From Candidatus Pelagibacterales bacterium (GTDB lineage: Bacteria; Pseudomonadota; Alphaproteobacteria; Rickettsiales; UBA1997): a DNA stretch of 12,919 bases. The stretch lies in NCBI GenBank assembly GCA_016882165.1, contig VHBV01000018.1, positions 1-12,919 of the forward strand. Direction: 5' to 3'. Below the pieces are notes generated by a model that was not told the DNA's origin, did no database searches, and was given only the letters and a program-made list of their open reading frames with translations. Shown here in pieces: positions 12,757 to 12,919 of the stretch; within the stretch, counting starts at the first letter, position 1; every line of letters begins with the position of its first letter. The position numbers and the translations under genes were made by a program.

Positions 12757-12788
12757 TTGTCATCCTGAGCGAAAGCGAAGGATCTCAG
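12757..12788 (+). repeat. palindromic intergenic repeat, copy B
   Basis: TGTCATCCTGAGCG followed by AAAGCGAAGGATCTCAG. CTGAG (12765-12769) and CTCAG (12784-12788) can pair. It is the same family as the element at 10318-10348 but inverted. It sits 14 bp after the hisZ stop and ends directly at the presumed IS boundary (TA at 12789-12790). I recall near-identical TCATCCTGAGCGAAGCGAAGGATCT intergenic repeats as common in several bacterial groups; this is memory, not a search. Confidence 0.75.
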
Positions 12789-12790
12789 TA

Positions 12791-12919
12791 GTTATACCAA
12801 AACATAAATCTATACTCCCATTAAAGCCATATCTAAACATTCATTAAAATTCTCAAATTTGTTTCTAATTTTCTTAACTGTATTTTTTACATGGCCCCAT
12901 TTTTGCTCAATTGGATTGA
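12791..12919 (-). mobile_element. right end of an IS630-family insertion sequence (partial)
   Basis: The transposase 3' end on the minus strand marks an IS that continues beyond the window. Between its stop (12810) and the repeat there are only about 20 bases, GTTATACCAAAACATAAAT. These may contain the terminal inverted repeat; they are preceded by TA, the usual IS630/Tc1 target. The exact end is inferred, because the other end is not in view. Confidence 0.65.
12810..12919 (-). CDS. IS630-family transposase, C-terminal fragment (cut by window edge)
   Basis: Reading from the window edge (first full codon at 12915-12917) the last 35 residues begin NPIEQKWGHVKNTVKKIRNK and end CLDMALMGV before TAG at 12810-12812. 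NPIE(x)xW is the hallmark around the last catalytic acidic residue of the DDE domain in IS630/Tc1-mariner transposases (LNPIE-x-W...K), which cut and paste the element at TA sites. The terminal helix with basic residues is also typical. Only the last part is visible, so intactness of the gene is unknown. Confidence 0.85.
   Translation of the reverse strand, partial: NPIEQKWGHVKNTVKKIRNKFENFNECLDMALMGV

Overview
The window is a strongly AT-rich stretch of bacterial chromosome with ordinary housekeeping genes packed in short operons. Several genes have alphaproteobacterial hallmarks: a Fur/Mur-type regulator with the HHDHL signature and no CxxC, an APH-fold homoserine kinase starting MAVYT, a PlsC with HX4E instead of HX4D, a uracil-DNA glycosylase with an alphaproteobacterial-style N-terminal extension, and a separate HisZ. 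AT-richness, poor Shine-Dalgarno sites, a short palindromic intergenic repeat and an IS630-type transposase suggest a Rickettsiales-like or similarly reduced lineage. The organism keeps threonine biosynthesis, de novo GMP synthesis and cytochrome c maturation, so it is less reduced than classical Rickettsia. This placement is inference; no marker gene was compared.

Layout. Positions 1-95 hold the 3' end of a plus-strand gene of unknown identity. Next, on the minus strand, come an apparently truncated prepilin-like gene (106-537) and guaB (564-2054). guaB diverges from a tight plus-strand operon (2189-5112): fur-like regulator, a predicted zinc metalloprotease of unknown role, thrB, and pgeF (YfiH). 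A tRNA-Phe follows on the minus strand. Then come a short ccmD not annotated by length-filtered ORF calling, and ccmE, which overlap on the plus strand. plsC, tRNA-Thr(UGU), a small secreted Ala/Lys-rich repeat protein with a strong terminator, and lpdA are all on the minus strand. lpdA diverges from prfB, which carries the classical programmed +1 frameshift. A plus-strand operon nrdR-udg-hisZ follows (10405-12742). It is bracketed by two inverted copies of a ~31-bp repeat; the second copy abuts the end of an IS630-family element that runs off the window.

How the genes work together. Most are core metabolism and information processing: GMP synthesis (guaB), threonine synthesis (thrB), pyruvate/2-oxoacid dehydrogenase E3 (lpdA), heme delivery to cytochrome c (ccmD, ccmE), phosphatidic acid synthesis (plsC), peptidoglycan quality control (pgeF), UGA/UAA termination (prfB), control of ribonucleotide reductase (nrdR) and uracil repair (udg). 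nrdR and udg share a transcript and both relate to dNTP supply and DNA integrity.

I do not see a clear new multi-gene system. The observations most worth following are the metalloprotease co-transcribed with the Fur-type regulator, the inverted repeat pair plus IS around nrdR-udg-hisZ, the secreted Ala-rich repeat protein with a structured leader, the glycosylase with a reduced cysteine set, and the truncated pilin at a likely rearrangement junction.
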